44,691 nucleotides of DNA from Propionibacteriaceae bacterium (lineage in GTDB: Bacteria; Actinomycetota; Actinomycetes; Propionibacteriales; Propionibacteriaceae). Position 1 is the stretch's first letter, and each line of letters starts with the position of its first letter. The notes under the pieces are model-generated. The model searched no databases, was not told the DNA's origin, and saw only the letters and a program-made list of their open reading frames with translations. The stretch lies in contig JAISTQ010000046.1 in assembly GCA_031272505.1 (NCBI GenBank), positions 1-44,691 on the forward strand, written 5' to 3'. The position numbers were made by a program, and so were the translations under genes. Below, one piece after another: positions 9,906-18,626 of this stretch.

Positions 9906-10229
9906 TCAGAGGTGCGCCTCGTCGTAGGCCTTGATGACGTCCGCCGGGATGCGGCCGCGGGACGAGAGCTTGATGCCCTGCGAGGCGGCCCAGGCGCGGA
10001 TCACCGGAGTGGCGGCGTTCAGATTCACCTTGCGGACCGGCTTGCGGGTGCCGATGGTGGCCTTGCGGGCGACCTTGATGTACGGCTCCAGCACGGCGCG
10101 GAACTTGGCGGCGTTCTTCTCGGACAGATCAATCACATATTCCTTGCCATCCAGCCCGAAATAGACTGAACCTTCAGCCTTAGAACCGTCAAGATCGTCA
10201 AAATACTCGATAATGGTGCGTTGCGCCAT
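9906..10229 (-). CDS. lsr2: Lsr2 family nucleoid-associated protein
   Basis: This is a 107-aa DNA-bridging H-NS analogue of actinobacteria that silences AT-rich and foreign DNA. The N-terminal dimerisation domain opens MAQRTIIEYFDDLDG. The C-terminal DNA-binding domain has IRAWAASQGIKLSSRGRIP with the minor-groove RGR motif, and ends in VIKAYDEAHL. An AAGGAG site precedes the ATG, and a strong SigA-type promoter lies just upstream. The length is typical. It sits between clpC and the fol operon, as in other actinobacteria. Confidence 0.96.
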   Translation of the reverse strand: MAQRTIIEYFDDLDGSKAEGSVYFGLDGKEYVIDLSEKNAAKFRAVLEPYIKVARKATIGTRKPVRKVNLNAATPVIRAWAASQGIKLSSRGRIPADVIKAYDEAHL

Positions 10230-10267
10230 GTTTACTCCTTATATCAGGGGGGTGCTTTCCGGCGATC

Positions 10268-10296
10268 ACTATATTTCATTCTGACGAGTTTGTAAA
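10268..10296 (-). promoter_or_regulatory. SigA-type promoter of lsr2
   Basis: On the minus strand, TTTACA (10296-10291) and TATAGT (10273-10268) are separated by exactly 17 nt. Each hexamer has five of six consensus bases. The -10 box ends 38 nt before the lsr2 ATG. Confidence 0.7.
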
Positions 10297-10302
10297 GCCG
10301 AT

Positions 10303-10803
10303 TCAGGCCGGTGCGCCATTTTCGTTTTCATCGTCGGGCGGGACGCGCAGCGCCAATTCCAGCGCATACCCCGCTCCAGCAAGCGCCAACGCGGTTATTG
10401 CCGTCACCAAGCCCATCCAGAAACGACTTTGCGGCAACGACGCCGCCAGCCGGGGCAACGAAAAAAAAGCCACCGCGAGATAACCGCCCGCAATAATCGA
10501 GCCGCCCAAAGTCGCCGTCTTTGCGGCCGCCAAGCGCAGCACCGCGTCTTTCGCTTCCAATTCCCCTTTTGCAACGGCTTTCGCGCTTATCCAAGCTCCG
10601 ACACCGACGAGCGCGGCCAGCACCCCGAACACGACTGGCACCGGCCACGGCACGTAGGGCAACGAGCCGCCGGAAAGCTCGATGAGCATCAGCACCACCC
10701 AGATGACGACGAAGGCCACCACCGCGGCGAGCAGCGCGACCGACAGCTTGGTGAGCCGGATCGTCCCCTTCGGCGGTTCAGGAGGTGGTTTTTTGGCTGA
10801 CAT
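10303..10803 (-). CDS. DUF3180 family membrane protein
   Basis: A roughly 166-aa membrane protein with four predicted transmembrane segments: LSVALLAAVVAFVVIWVVL, VPVVFGVLAALVGVGAWI, IIAGGYLAVAFFSL and LVTAITALALAGAGYALEL. Both tails are hydrophilic (KKPPPEPPKG and DDENENGAPA). DUF3180 genes regularly follow folK in actinobacteria; their function is unknown. I chose the ATG at 10803 (MSAKK), 4 bp after the folK stop. A TTG at 10815 would add four residues and overlap folK. Likely the last gene of the ftsH-fol transcription unit. Confidence 0.85.
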   Translation of the reverse strand: MSAKKPPPEPPKGTIRLTKLSVALLAAVVAFVVIWVVLMLIELSGGSLPYVPWPVPVVFGVLAALVGVGAWISAKAVAKGELEAKDAVLRLAAAKTATLGGSIIAGGYLAVAFFSLPRLAASLPQSRFWMGLVTAITALALAGAGYALELALRVPPDDENENGAPA

Positions 10804-10807
10804 AACC

Positions 10808-11308
10808 CTATCCAAGCACTAAATCCGGGCAACGGCGAACCCCGCTGGCGTCCACTTCCAGGTAGGCCACCTTGCCCACGCCCGGCAAGCTGGCATCCGG
10901 ATCGACCTCCAGCCACGGGACGATCACGAACGCCCGGGCGGCCGCCCGCGGATGCGGCAGCGTCAAGAACTCGCCCGCCTGGCGCAACTGCCCATAGCTG
11001 ATGATGTCGATATCCAAAGTGCGCGGCCCGCGCCGGTAAGTGCGCACCCTCCCCAGCTTGGTTTCGATTTTCAGGAGCTGAAAGAGCAAATCCGTTGGCG
11101 GGATGTCAGTTTGCCCGACGACTACGGCGTTAAGGAAATCCGCTTGCGCGTCGGTGTCGACGGGAACCGTCTCATAAACGCTGGACACGCCTGTCAGCCA
11201 AAATCCGGACAGCTTATTGACAGCCAGGAACCCTTCCTGCAGATAACCGAATCTGTCCTCGATATTTGAACCCAGGGAAAGGACGACTTCGGCGGTTTTC
11301 GCGCTCAT
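10808..11308 (-). CDS. folK: 2-amino-4-hydroxy-6-hydroxymethyldihydropteridine pyrophosphokinase
   Basis: A 166-aa HPPK, which transfers pyrophosphate from ATP to 6-hydroxymethyl-7,8-dihydropterin in folate synthesis. Visible motifs are LSLGSNIEDR near the N-terminus and the signature RRGPRTLDIDII, whose aspartates bind Mg-ATP. The ATG overlaps the folB stop by 4 bp (ATGA), consistent with translational coupling. Confidence 0.95.
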   Translation of the reverse strand: MSAKTAEVVLSLGSNIEDRFGYLQEGFLAVNKLSGFWLTGVSSVYETVPVDTDAQADFLNAVVVGQTDIPPTDLLFQLLKIETKLGRVRTYRRGPRTLDIDIISYGQLRQAGEFLTLPHPRAAARAFVIVPWLEVDPDASLPGVGKVAYLEVDASGVRRCPDLVLG

Positions 11309-11670
11309 TTTGCGACCCGCAACGCGACCGAGACATCCTCGCCGGCGCTACCGGCCTGCGGCTTATGCACCCGCACATTCACCGCCCGCACCGAATCGAC
11401 CGCTAAAAACTCATTGGCAATCCGGCCCGCCAACGTCTCGATCAGATTGAAGGAATGCTTCTTGACGATTTGCCGGACGCTGGCCGCCACCGAAGAATAA
11501 TCAAAAGTCGCCCCCAGCACGTCGGCCGCGTCGAGGCGGAACACTTCCAGCGTCACGTCGACGGTGAAAGGCTGCGGTTCTGATTTCTCGTGCGGATAGA
11601 CGCCGTGGCAGCCCGTCGCCGCGATGCCGGTGACCGCGATCTCGTAGTAGCCGGTGGGCGCGTCAGACAT
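11305..11670 (-). CDS. folB: dihydroneopterin aldolase
   Basis: A 121-aa enzyme that cleaves 7,8-dihydroneopterin to 6-hydroxymethyldihydropterin and glycolaldehyde. Seen are ITGIAATGCHGVYPHEKSEPQPF-like N-terminal strands, the catalytic-region NLIETLAGRIANEFL, and a C-terminal VRVHKPQA strand. It overlaps folP by 8 bp and folK by 4 bp, so it sits tightly inside the folate operon. Confidence 0.94.
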   Translation of the reverse strand: MSDAPTGYYEIAVTGIAATGCHGVYPHEKSEPQPFTVDVTLEVFRLDAADVLGATFDYSSVAASVRQIVKKHSFNLIETLAGRIANEFLAVDSVRAVNVRVHKPQAGSAGEDVSVALRVAK

Positions 11671-12493
11671 CTTTTGGCCTCCGCATCCGCTCCACCACCG
11701 CGATGGCCTCCCGCTGCGGCCGGACGGTGTGGGTGCGCACCGCCCAGATCTGCCGCTCGGCGAGCAGCGTCGTCAACGCGAGGGTGGCGCTGTCGAGCAT
11801 CTGGTATTCCACCGGGGAGCCGTGATATAGCTCCGCCTTGGCCGAGACTACCTTCAAAAAGCGCTTCCGGGAGCCGCCCACCAGCAACGGGTAGCCCAGC
11901 TCCTCGATCACGTCCAGCCGACGCAGCAACTCCCAGTTCTGATCCGCGTTCTTGGCGAACCCGAGGCCCGGATCGAGCACCAGGTTGTCCTTGGGGATGC
12001 CCGCCGCGAGGCAGGCGTCCACCCGCTCGAGCAGCTCGGCCGCCACGTCCTGGGCCACGTCGCCATATTCCGAATCGAGGTACATCACCCCGTTTTCGCC
12101 GCGGAAATGCTGCGCCACGTAGATGACGTTCTGCTCGGCCGCCAACTCCAGAATGAGCGGATCGGTGAGCCCGCCGGAGACGTCATTGATGATCGTCGCC
12201 CCCACCTCAATGGCCGCCGCCGCCACCGTCGCCCGCTGGGTGTCGATGCTCACCGTCACCCCCGCCTCCACCAAAGCCTCGGTGACCGGCAGGGTGCGGC
12301 TCATCTCCTGGCTCAGCGACGGCCGCTCGGAGCCGGGCCGGGTGGATTCGCCGCCCACGTCAATGATGTCCGCGCCTTCCTCCCAGAGCTGGATGCCGTA
12401 TTCAATGGCATCCGAGGTGCTGAAGTAATCGCCGCCGTCCGAAAATGAATCCGGGGTGACGTTCAGGATTCCCATCACTTTCGTCCGGCTCAT
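11663..12493 (-). CDS. folP: dihydropteroate synthase
   Basis: A TIM-barrel enzyme of about 276 aa that condenses hydroxymethyldihydropterin pyrophosphate with p-aminobenzoate; it is the sulfonamide target. Motifs are MGILNVTPDSFSDGG at the start, DIIDVGGESTRPGS, LVLDPGLGFAK and PLLVGGSRKRFL. The ATG at 12493 has AGGGGG at a 5-nt spacing. A GTG directly before it (12496) is too close to that site. Confidence 0.96.
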   Translation of the reverse strand: MSRTKVMGILNVTPDSFSDGGDYFSTSDAIEYGIQLWEEGADIIDVGGESTRPGSERPSLSQEMSRTLPVTEALVEAGVTVSIDTQRATVAAAAIEVGATIINDVSGGLTDPLILELAAEQNVIYVAQHFRGENGVMYLDSEYGDVAQDVAAELLERVDACLAAGIPKDNLVLDPGLGFAKNADQNWELLRRLDVIEELGYPLLVGGSRKRFLKVVSAKAELYHGSPVEYQMLDSATLALTTLLAERQIWAVRTHTVRPQREAIAVVERMRRPKDV

Positions 12494-12502
12494 CACGCCC
12501 CC

Positions 12503-13060
12503 CTATCCGATGATCAGGCTCATCGCCTCGGCGCGGGTGGCGGTGGAGCGCATCACGCCGCGTACCGCCGAGGTGATCGTCTTGGTGTGCGGCTTGCGGA
12601 TGCCCCGCATCGTCATGCACAGGTGCTCGCATTCGATCACCACGATCACGCCGCGGGCGTCGAGGTGTTCCACCAGCGCGTCGGCGATCTGGGTGGTGAG
12701 CTGCTCCTGCACCTGCGGACGCCGCGCGTAGACGTCCACCAGCCGGGCCAGCTTGGACAGCCCGGTGATCTTGTTCTCGGCCGGGATGTAGCCCACGTGC
12801 GCCACCCCGAAGAAGGGCAGCAGGTGGTGTTCGCACATCGAATAGACCTCGATGTCGCGCACCAGTACCAGCTCGTTGTGGCCGATCTCGAAGGTGGTGC
12901 CGAGCACGTCCTTCGGATCTTGGTCCAGGCCGGAGAAGAACTCCTTGAAGGCCAGCGCCAGCCGCTCGGGGGTGTGCTTGAGGCCTTCGCGTTCCGGGTC
13001 TTCGCCGATGCCGATGAGCAGCTCCCGCGCTGCCGCCTCGATCCGCTTTACATCTACCAT
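12503..13060 (-). CDS. folE: GTP cyclohydrolase I
   Basis: A 185-aa enzyme that opens GTP to 7,8-dihydroneopterin triphosphate, the first step of folate synthesis. The zinc and catalytic residues are in [10 protein letters not shown] and in [12 protein letters not shown]. The family signature [11 protein letters not shown] is present. It starts 4 bp after the ftsH stop and ends 9 bp before folP, so it is the first folate gene of the operon. Confidence 0.97.
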   Translation of the reverse strand: MVDVKRIEAAARELLIGIGEDPEREGLKHTPERLALAFKEFFSGLDQDPKDVLGTTFEIGHNELVLVRDIEVYSMCEHHLLPFFGVAHVGYIPAENKITGLSKLARLVDVYARRPQVQEQLTTQIADALVEHLDARGVIVVIECEHLCMTMRGIRKPHTKTITSAVRGVMRSTATRAEAMSLIIG

Positions 13061-13063
13061 GGT

Positions 13064-15133
13064 TCAGCTTTCTGACTCGGGGGGCTGATAATCAGGCGGC
13101 GGCGCCGGATACCAGTACAGCTTGCCATCCGGGCCGATGATCTGATTCGGATTGTCGGTGGGCCGCGCGCCGGGGGGAAGCACGGTGGCGCCAGCCTGGG
13201 GGGCGGGTGCCCCGGTGGCGGGCGTCGGGGTGACAGGCACCTGCACCGGGGGAAGATCTGAGGGGACGCGGGTGGGCGATCCCGTCCAGGCGGGGCGTTC
13301 CGGCCAGCGTTGCAGCGGCTTGAAGATCTCCGCCACCTGGTTCTTGTCCAGCGTCTCTTTGTCCAAAAGTTGACGGACCAGCTCGTCCAACACCTCGCGG
13401 TTGGTGCTCAGCACCTCGAAGGCCTCCTGGTGGGCCGTCTCGATCAGCTTGGCCACCTCTTCGTCGATGATCGCGGCTACCGATTCCGAATAGTCGCGCA
13501 CATGGCCGTAGTCGCGGCCCAGGAACGGCTCGGAATCCGAGGTGCCCAGTTGGATCGCGCCGAGCCGGTCGCTCATGCCGTATTGGGTGACCATCGCCCG
13601 CGCCACCTTGGTGGCCTTCTCGATGTCGTTTGACGCGCCAGTCGTCGGATCGTGGAAGATCAGCTCCTCCGCGGCCCGGCCGCCCAGCATGTAGGCCAGC
13701 TCGTCGAGCAACTGGCCGCGGGTCTGCGAATGCTTGTCCGAATCGGGCAGCACCATGGTGTAGCCGAGCGCCCGTCCGCGCGGCAGGATCGTCACCTTCT
13801 GCACCGGATCGGTACCCGGCATCGCCGCCGCCACCAGCGCGTGCCCGCCCTCGTGGTAGGCCGTCACCAGCAGCTCGTGGTCGTTCATCACCCGCGAGTG
13901 CTTCTGCGGGCCGGCGATGACGCGGTCAATGGCCTCGTCCATCTGCGGCTTGCCGATCTGCTTCAGGTTCTGCCGGGCGGCCAGCAGCGCCGCCTCGTTC
14001 AGCACGTTGGCGAGATCCGCGCCGGTGAAGCCGGGGGTGCGCTGCGCGATGGCGTTCAGATCCACCTCCGGGGCAATCGGTTTGTTCGCCGCGTGGACGG
14101 TGAGGATCTGCTCGCGGCCCTTCAAGTCGGGAGCCTCCACCGGGATCTGCCGGTCGAAGCGGCCCGGACGCAGCAACGCCGGATCGAGCACGTCCGGACG
14201 GTTGGTGGCGGCGATCAGCACCACGCCGCCATGCTCGTCAAAGCCGTCCAGCTCAACGAGCAGTTGGTTCAGCGTCTGTTCGCGCTCGTCATGGCCGCCG
14301 CCGAGCCCCGCCCCGCGATGCCGGCCCACGGCGTCAATCTCGTCAATGAAGACAATCGCCGGGGCTGCCGCCTTCGCCTGGTCGAACAGGTCGCGCACCC
14401 GGGAGGCGCCCACGCCCACGAACATCTCCACGAAATCCGAGCCGGAAATCGAGAAGAACGGCACCTTCGCCTCGCCCGCCACCGCTCTCGCCAGCAGCGT
14501 CTTGCCGGTGCCCGGCGGCCCATAGAGCAGCACGCCGCGCGGAATCTTCGCGCCCATCGCCTTGAATTTGCCCGGTTCGGAGAGGAACTCCTTGATCTCC
14601 TGCAGCTCCTCGATGGCCTCCGGGACGCCCGCCACATCGGCGAACGTGGTCTGCGGGGTCTCCTTGTTGTTCAGCTTCGCCTTCGACTTGCCGAAACCCA
14701 TCATCCGGCCGCCGCCGCCGACGTTGTTCAGCATCCAGAAGAGCAGCACGCCGATCAACAGGAACGGCACCACCGAGAACAGGAAGGTGGCCCAGATGCT
14801 CTGCGTCGGGTGCTCGGCCTTCCACGTCGTCAACGTGCCCGCCTTCACCCGCGCGTCCAACTGTTTGGCCAGCTCGTCCGACTGCGCGTACACCCAGTAC
14901 GCCCGCAGCTTCTGCGGCGGGGTCGTCTTCGTGGTGACGGAGATGGTCTGCTCCCCATCGTTGAGGATCACCTCCGCGAGCGGGGTGTCCGAGTTGATGA
15001 GCGTGACGATCTCACTGGTCGGCTTCTCGGTGTACCCACCTCCGGTGTTGATCAGCATCGACACCAGCAAAAAACCAACCAGCGCCACCAAGATCCACAG
15101 GAACGGCGAGCGCACTACCTTTGTGTTTTTCAT
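13064..15133 (-). CDS. ftsH: ATP-dependent zinc metalloprotease FtsH
   Basis: A 689-aa membrane AAA protease for quality control of membrane and short-lived proteins. Two transmembrane segments (about 10-27 and 111-135) flank an extracytoplasmic domain. The AAA domain has [19 protein letters not shown] and the second region of homology (RPGRFDRQI). The zinc site is HEGGH, with Gly where Ala or Ser is commoner, which should be tolerated. The C-terminus is a proline-rich tail of about 80 aa, as in other actinobacterial FtsH. The start has AGGTGG 3 nt upstream. It heads the fol operon. In related genomes hpt usually precedes it; here hpt is 12 kb away and reversed. Confidence 0.97.
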   Translation of the reverse strand: MKNTKVVRSPFLWILVALVGFLLVSMLINTGGGYTEKPTSEIVTLINSDTPLAEVILNDGEQTISVTTKTTPPQKLRAYWVYAQSDELAKQLDARVKAGTLTTWKAEHPTQSIWATFLFSVVPFLLIGVLLFWMLNNVGGGGRMMGFGKSKAKLNNKETPQTTFADVAGVPEAIEELQEIKEFLSEPGKFKAMGAKIPRGVLLYGPPGTGKTLLARAVAGEAKVPFFSISGSDFVEMFVGVGASRVRDLFDQAKAAAPAIVFIDEIDAVGRHRGAGLGGGHDEREQTLNQLLVELDGFDEHGGVVLIAATNRPDVLDPALLRPGRFDRQIPVEAPDLKGREQILTVHAANKPIAPEVDLNAIAQRTPGFTGADLANVLNEAALLAARQNLKQIGKPQMDEAIDRVIAGPQKHSRVMNDHELLVTAYHEGGHALVAAAMPGTDPVQKVTILPRGRALGYTMVLPDSDKHSQTRGQLLDELAYMLGGRAAEELIFHDPTTGASNDIEKATKVARAMVTQYGMSDRLGAIQLGTSDSEPFLGRDYGHVRDYSESVAAIIDEEVAKLIETAHQEAFEVLSTNREVLDELVRQLLDKETLDKNQVAEIFKPLQRWPERPAWTGSPTRVPSDLPPVQVPVTPTPATGAPAPQAGATVLPPGARPTDNPNQIIGPDGKLYWYPAPPPDYQPPESES

Positions 15134-15238
15134 ATACCACCTAAAACTCCAAGACCCTCATTCTATCCTGAAGTCACATCGTCTTCGCTACGCTCAGGGG
15201 TTTACTCGATCGTAAAGGGAGGTGGGTACGGTGGGGGT

Positions 15239-16108
15239 ATGAGTGAGCTGGTATTTGTGACGGCGGAGGAGATCGCGGCGGCGGTGTCGCCGTTGGCGGC
15301 GGTGGAGGCCGTGGCGGCGGAGTTGCGGGCCGGGCTGGACGTGGCCGCGCTGCCCCCACGGGCGGCGGTGCCGATCAGCAACGGCGAGTGGCTGATCATG
15401 CCGGCGGAGACGTCCACGGCGGTGGGCATCAAGGCGCTGACGGTGGCGCCACACAATCCGGCGCGCGGGCTGGCCCGCATCCAGGGGCTGTACATCCTCT
15501 ATGACCGGGACACCCTCGCCCCGACGGCCGTGTTGGAGGCTTCTACGTTGACGGCGATTCGCACCCCGGCGGTGTCGGTGGCCGCGATCCGCTCGCGGCT
15601 GCGCGACGGCATGAACGTGCTGGTGTTCGGCAACGGGCCGCAGGCGCTCGGGCACCTCGCGACACTGCGGGCCGTGGTCACCCTCGGCGAGGTGACGCAG
15701 GTGACCCGCTCGAATCCGGTGGCTGATCTGCCCGGCGCTTTGGCGAAAGCGGACCTGATCGTCTGCTGCACCACCGCGCGCGAGCCGATCTTCGATTCCA
15801 CGCCGGTGCGCGACGACGCCATCCTGATCGCGATTGGCTCCCACGAGGCGGCCGCCCGCGAGCTCGACTCGGCCATCATGGGACGCGCCCAGGTCGTCGT
15901 CGAAGATGCCGCCACCGCGCTGCGCGAAGCCGGCGACGTGGTTTCCGCGGTCGCCGACGGCACCCTCGACCCCGCCTCGCTCGTCAATATGAGCGACGTG
16001 GTCACCGGCCGCACTCCCCTGGCCACCGACCGGCCCGTGGTCTTCAAGTCCACCGGCATGGCCTGGGAAGACCTCGTTGTCGCCGAATTGGCCTTGCGGC
16101 TCTGCTAG
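15239..16108 (+). CDS. ornithine cyclodeaminase / mu-crystallin family protein
   Basis: A 289-aa NAD(P)-dependent enzyme of the OCD family, which includes ornithine cyclodeaminase, alanine dehydrogenase and cyclic-ketimine (delta1-pyrroline-2-carboxylate) reductases. Seen are GIKALTVAPHNPARGLARIQG in the substrate domain, LEASTLTAIRTPAVS (a typical OCD motif), the Rossmann loop VLVFGNGPQALGHL (GxGxQA type), and LIVCCTTAREPIF. It is somewhat shorter than the usual 310-350 aa. It is transcribed divergently from ftsH and convergently with the racemase-family gene. Beside RidA and a D-amino-acid dehydrogenase, a ketimine-reductase role is attractive but is inference. The ATG at 15239 follows purine-rich GGTGGGGGT. 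Confidence 0.85.
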   Translation: MSELVFVTAEEIAAAVSPLAAVEAVAAELRAGLDVAALPPRAAVPISNGEWLIMPAETSTAVGIKALTVAPHNPARGLARIQGLYILYDRDTLAPTAVLEASTLTAIRTPAVSVAAIRSRLRDGMNVLVFGNGPQALGHLATLRAVVTLGEVTQVTRSNPVADLPGALAKADLIVCCTTAREPIFDSTPVRDDAILIAIGSHEAAARELDSAIMGRAQVVVEDAATALREAGDVVSAVADGTLDPASLVNMSDVVTGRTPLATDRPVVFKSTGMAWEDLVVAELALRLC

Positions 16109-16112
16109 TAGG

Positions 16113-16200
16113 CCTCGCTGCGCTCGGGCGCTCTTTGTTCGCTCCAAATACCTTCGGTATGTCGCGAACTGGATCCCCGACCTTCGGTCGAGGATGACGA
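16113..16200 (+). repeat. dispersed hairpin repeat, family member 3
   Basis: It fills the gap between two convergent genes. Stems are TACC-TTC-GGTA and CGACC-TTC-GGTCG, joined by GTCGCGAACTGGATCC. It aligns with 6192-6279, where both stems carry different but still complementary bases. A bidirectional terminator role fits the position. Confidence 0.75.
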
Positions 16201-16210
16201 AGGGGGAGGG

Positions 16211-16984
16211 CTAAATAACTCCGGGGTAGGGGCGGTGGGAGACGGTGGTGTGGAGGTAGCGGATCAAGGTGGTGAAGTCGAAGACGGGTTTGGCGAGGGC
16301 GGATTGGAGGGCGGCGGCGTAAGGGGGCATGTCGGAGCATTCGAGCAAGATAGCGCTGACGGCGGGGTCGGCGCAGGCGGAGCGGGCGGCGGCGATGACT
16401 TCGGCTTGCACGGCTTCGTGGTCGAAGGAGCCCCGGCCTTCGAGGATGGCGCTGAACTGCGGGGCGTCTTGGAGGCCGGCGATCACCAGGTCGTCAGTGT
16501 CCGTGATGCCGCAGGCGGCGAAAAGCTCGGCGTCCAGCGATGCCGAATCGGCGGTGAGCACCGCGATCTTGCCGCCCGTGAGCGCCCGAATCCACGGAAT
16601 CTGGAGCAACGACGACAAAGCCACCGGCACCGGCAGTTGCGCGCGAATCCGGGCTTGGTACTTGCCGAAGAAGCCGCAGGCGGCGGAGATCGCCCACACC
16701 CCGTCAGCGAGCAGCCCCTCGCAAGCGGCGAGCACCGCGTCGTACACGTCCACGCTTCCCGAGCCAAACAGCTTGCCGATGCTCAGCCCGCGCACCGGGC
16801 GGTGCAGCACCGGGAAATCGAAGGTGGTGGCGTTCACGATGTTGCCCGGCAGCAGCGGATACCAGACGTCCTCGATATAGATGACGCCGATGCGGTACCC
16901 GGCGACGGACTGGCCGCGCGGCATCACCACCTCGCCCACGGGCGCGCCAGCGGCGAGGAAACCGGATGGGGTCGCGGGCGTCAT
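16211..16984 (-). CDS. aspartate/glutamate racemase family protein
   Basis: A 257-aa protein of the Asp/Glu/hydantoin racemase superfamily. The two catalytic-type cysteines are visible in AISAACGFFGKYQ and LLECSDMPPYA, one in each pseudo-symmetric half, so a two-cysteine racemase or a C-C lyase of the same fold is possible. The ATG overlaps the stop of the upstream flavoenzyme gene by 4 bp, so it is the last gene of the transporter operon. Substrate unknown; the context suggests conversion between L- and D-forms of the imported compound. Confidence 0.8.
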   Translation of the reverse strand: MTPATPSGFLAAGAPVGEVVMPRGQSVAGYRIGVIYIEDVWYPLLPGNIVNATTFDFPVLHRPVRGLSIGKLFGSGSVDVYDAVLAACEGLLADGVWAISAACGFFGKYQARIRAQLPVPVALSSLLQIPWIRALTGGKIAVLTADSASLDAELFAACGITDTDDLVIAGLQDAPQFSAILEGRGSFDHEAVQAEVIAAARSACADPAVSAILLECSDMPPYAAALQSALAKPVFDFTTLIRYLHTTVSHRPYPGVI

Positions 16985-18243
16985 TTCTTCAGCTTAAAGC
17001 GCTGCGGGCTCAAAAGCGCGTACTTCGGCAACGGCTCCCCCGCCTCGATCAGCTCGGCGAGCACCTTCGCGGTGGCGGGCGCGTACGTCAACCCGAGCAT
17101 CGCGTGGCCGGTGGCCAGGTAGGCATTCGCCACCCCCGGCACCTGCCCGATCACCGGCACGCCGTCCGCGCTCATTGGCCGCAGCCCGGCCCAGCCCGGT
17201 TGTACCTCCTGGTAGGGCACACTCGGGTAGGTCTGCTTGAGATCGACGAGCAGCTTGTCGATGAGTTTTTGCTTGACGACGGGGGCGCGCTGCCCGATCA
17301 GCATCCCGCTGGACGTGCGCAGCCCCCAATCCAAAGGCGTGACGGCAATGTGGCTGGCCGAGGTGAGCACCGACGTGTGCGGGCCGACCTCCGGATCGCC
17401 ATAGTGGATGTCGACCGAATAGCCGCCGCCGGAATACTGCGGCAGCGAGTAGCCGAGCATCGCCGCGAGCGGACGCGAACCCACCCCGGCGGCGATGATC
17501 ACCTCATCGGCCTCGTACACCCCGGCCGTGGAAACCACCGCGGAGACCTTCCCGGCCGTCTTCACAAAGCTGATCACGCCCGCGTGCTCGACCAGCTCCG
17601 CGCCCTGGGCTTTGATCGCGGCCACCAGCGCGGCCATCAAGGAATCCGGCTCCACCTGCCGATCCGTCTTCGCGTAATACCCATACGAAATCTCCGGCGC
17701 GATGGCCGGATCGACCTCGTGTACGGCCGCCGCCGAATCCAGCCCGATCACCCGCGAGCGGATCGACTCGAACGGCTCAAATACCTTCATCGCCGCCGTG
17801 TATTCGGCCTCGTTGTCAAAGACGTGCATCGAGCCGCGCTCGTGCATCTCGAACTTCAGCCCGTCAGCCACATACTCGTCGAAGCTCTCCAACACCTTCA
17901 CCGTCAGGATGTCCTGCGCCATCGTCCCCACCGCGAACGCGCGGGACCGGGTGGCCGCCGCCATCCGCAGCAAAAACGTGACGTAGGCGGGCGAGAAACG
18001 CGGCACCAGCGTGATCGCCTGGCCGGATTTCAACAGCGACTTCGCCGCCACCGGGATGGTGCCGGGCGCCGGGACGGGAAAGGACAGCACCCCCGTCACC
18101 AAAGCCGCGTTGCCATGCGAGGGCCCTTGGCCGTACTCGTCTTTTTCCAACAGGGTGACGCTGTGGCCGCGCTTGCCCAGCTCGTAGGCTGCCGCGAGGC
18201 CGACCACCCCCGCCCCCACAATTACGATCTTGCTCATGCTCAT
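16981..18243 (-). CDS. FAD-dependent D-amino-acid dehydrogenase-like oxidoreductase
   Basis: A 420-aa DadA/DAO-type flavoprotein. It starts with the dinucleotide-binding fold IVIVGAGVVGLAAAYELGKRG and an acidic strand end (LLEKD). The C-terminal DadA signatures are GLRPMSADGVPVIGQ and ATGHAMLGLTYAPATAK. Such enzymes oxidise D-amino acids or cyclic imino acids to imines. The gene overlaps ridA and the racemase-family gene by 4 bp on each side, so all three are probably translationally coupled. RidA would hydrolyse its imine product. Glycine, proline or hydroxyproline-type substrates cannot be excluded. Confidence 0.88.
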   Translation of the reverse strand: MSMSKIVIVGAGVVGLAAAYELGKRGHSVTLLEKDEYGQGPSHGNAALVTGVLSFPVPAPGTIPVAAKSLLKSGQAITLVPRFSPAYVTFLLRMAAATRSRAFAVGTMAQDILTVKVLESFDEYVADGLKFEMHERGSMHVFDNEAEYTAAMKVFEPFESIRSRVIGLDSAAAVHEVDPAIAPEISYGYYAKTDRQVEPDSLMAALVAAIKAQGAELVEHAGVISFVKTAGKVSAVVSTAGVYEADEVIIAAGVGSRPLAAMLGYSLPQYSGGGYSVDIHYGDPEVGPHTSVLTSASHIAVTPLDWGLRTSSGMLIGQRAPVVKQKLIDKLLVDLKQTYPSVPYQEVQPGWAGLRPMSADGVPVIGQVPGVANAYLATGHAMLGLTYAPATAKVLAELIEAGEPLPKYALLSPQRFKLKK

Positions 18244-18617
18244 GCCTCCGGTACCGCTGCCGTCACCAGCATCTCAATGCGATAGCCGGGCAGCACTGCA
18301 CCTACGGTAGCCCGCGGCGGGTAGGGCGCGGGGACGATCTTCTTATATGTTTCGTCAAACCCGGTGAAATCCCCGTGGATGTCGTTCAAGAACACCTGCA
18401 CTTGCAGCAGGTCGGCCAGGGTGGCCCCGGCCTCGGCCAGGATGGCCTCCAACAGCTCGAACGAGTAGATCGTCTGCTCCTGGATGGTGGCGCCGCGCAC
18501 CGCGCCCGTCAGTGGGTCGTGCGAGGTGATGCCGGAAGTGAACAGCAAGCCGTTCACGATCTTGCCGTGGCTGTAGGCGGCGACGGATTCGCCGACGGAT
18601 ACTGTGGTGACGCTCAT
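18240..18617 (-). CDS. RidA family reactive-imine deaminase
   Basis: A 125-aa YjgF/YER057c/UK114 protein that hydrolyses 2-imino acids released by amino-acid oxidising enzymes. It has GLLFTSGITSHDP at the N-terminal strand, the active-site arginine in YPPRATVGA, and the glutamate in YRIEMLVTAA. An AGGAG site lies 6 nt upstream. It sits between the ABC ATPase gene (9 bp) and the flavoenzyme gene (4-bp overlap), which supports a shared pathway. Confidence 0.92.
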   Translation of the reverse strand: MSVTTVSVGESVAAYSHGKIVNGLLFTSGITSHDPLTGAVRGATIQEQTIYSFELLEAILAEAGATLADLLQVQVFLNDIHGDFTGFDETYKKIVPAPYPPRATVGAVLPGYRIEMLVTAAVPEA

Positions 18618-18626
18618 GGTCTGCTC

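Noticed and set aside
13652-15238. Long N-terminal extension of the ornithine-cyclodeaminase frame
   Set aside because: This part is antisense to ftsH; the real gene begins at ATG 15239, where family similarity starts.
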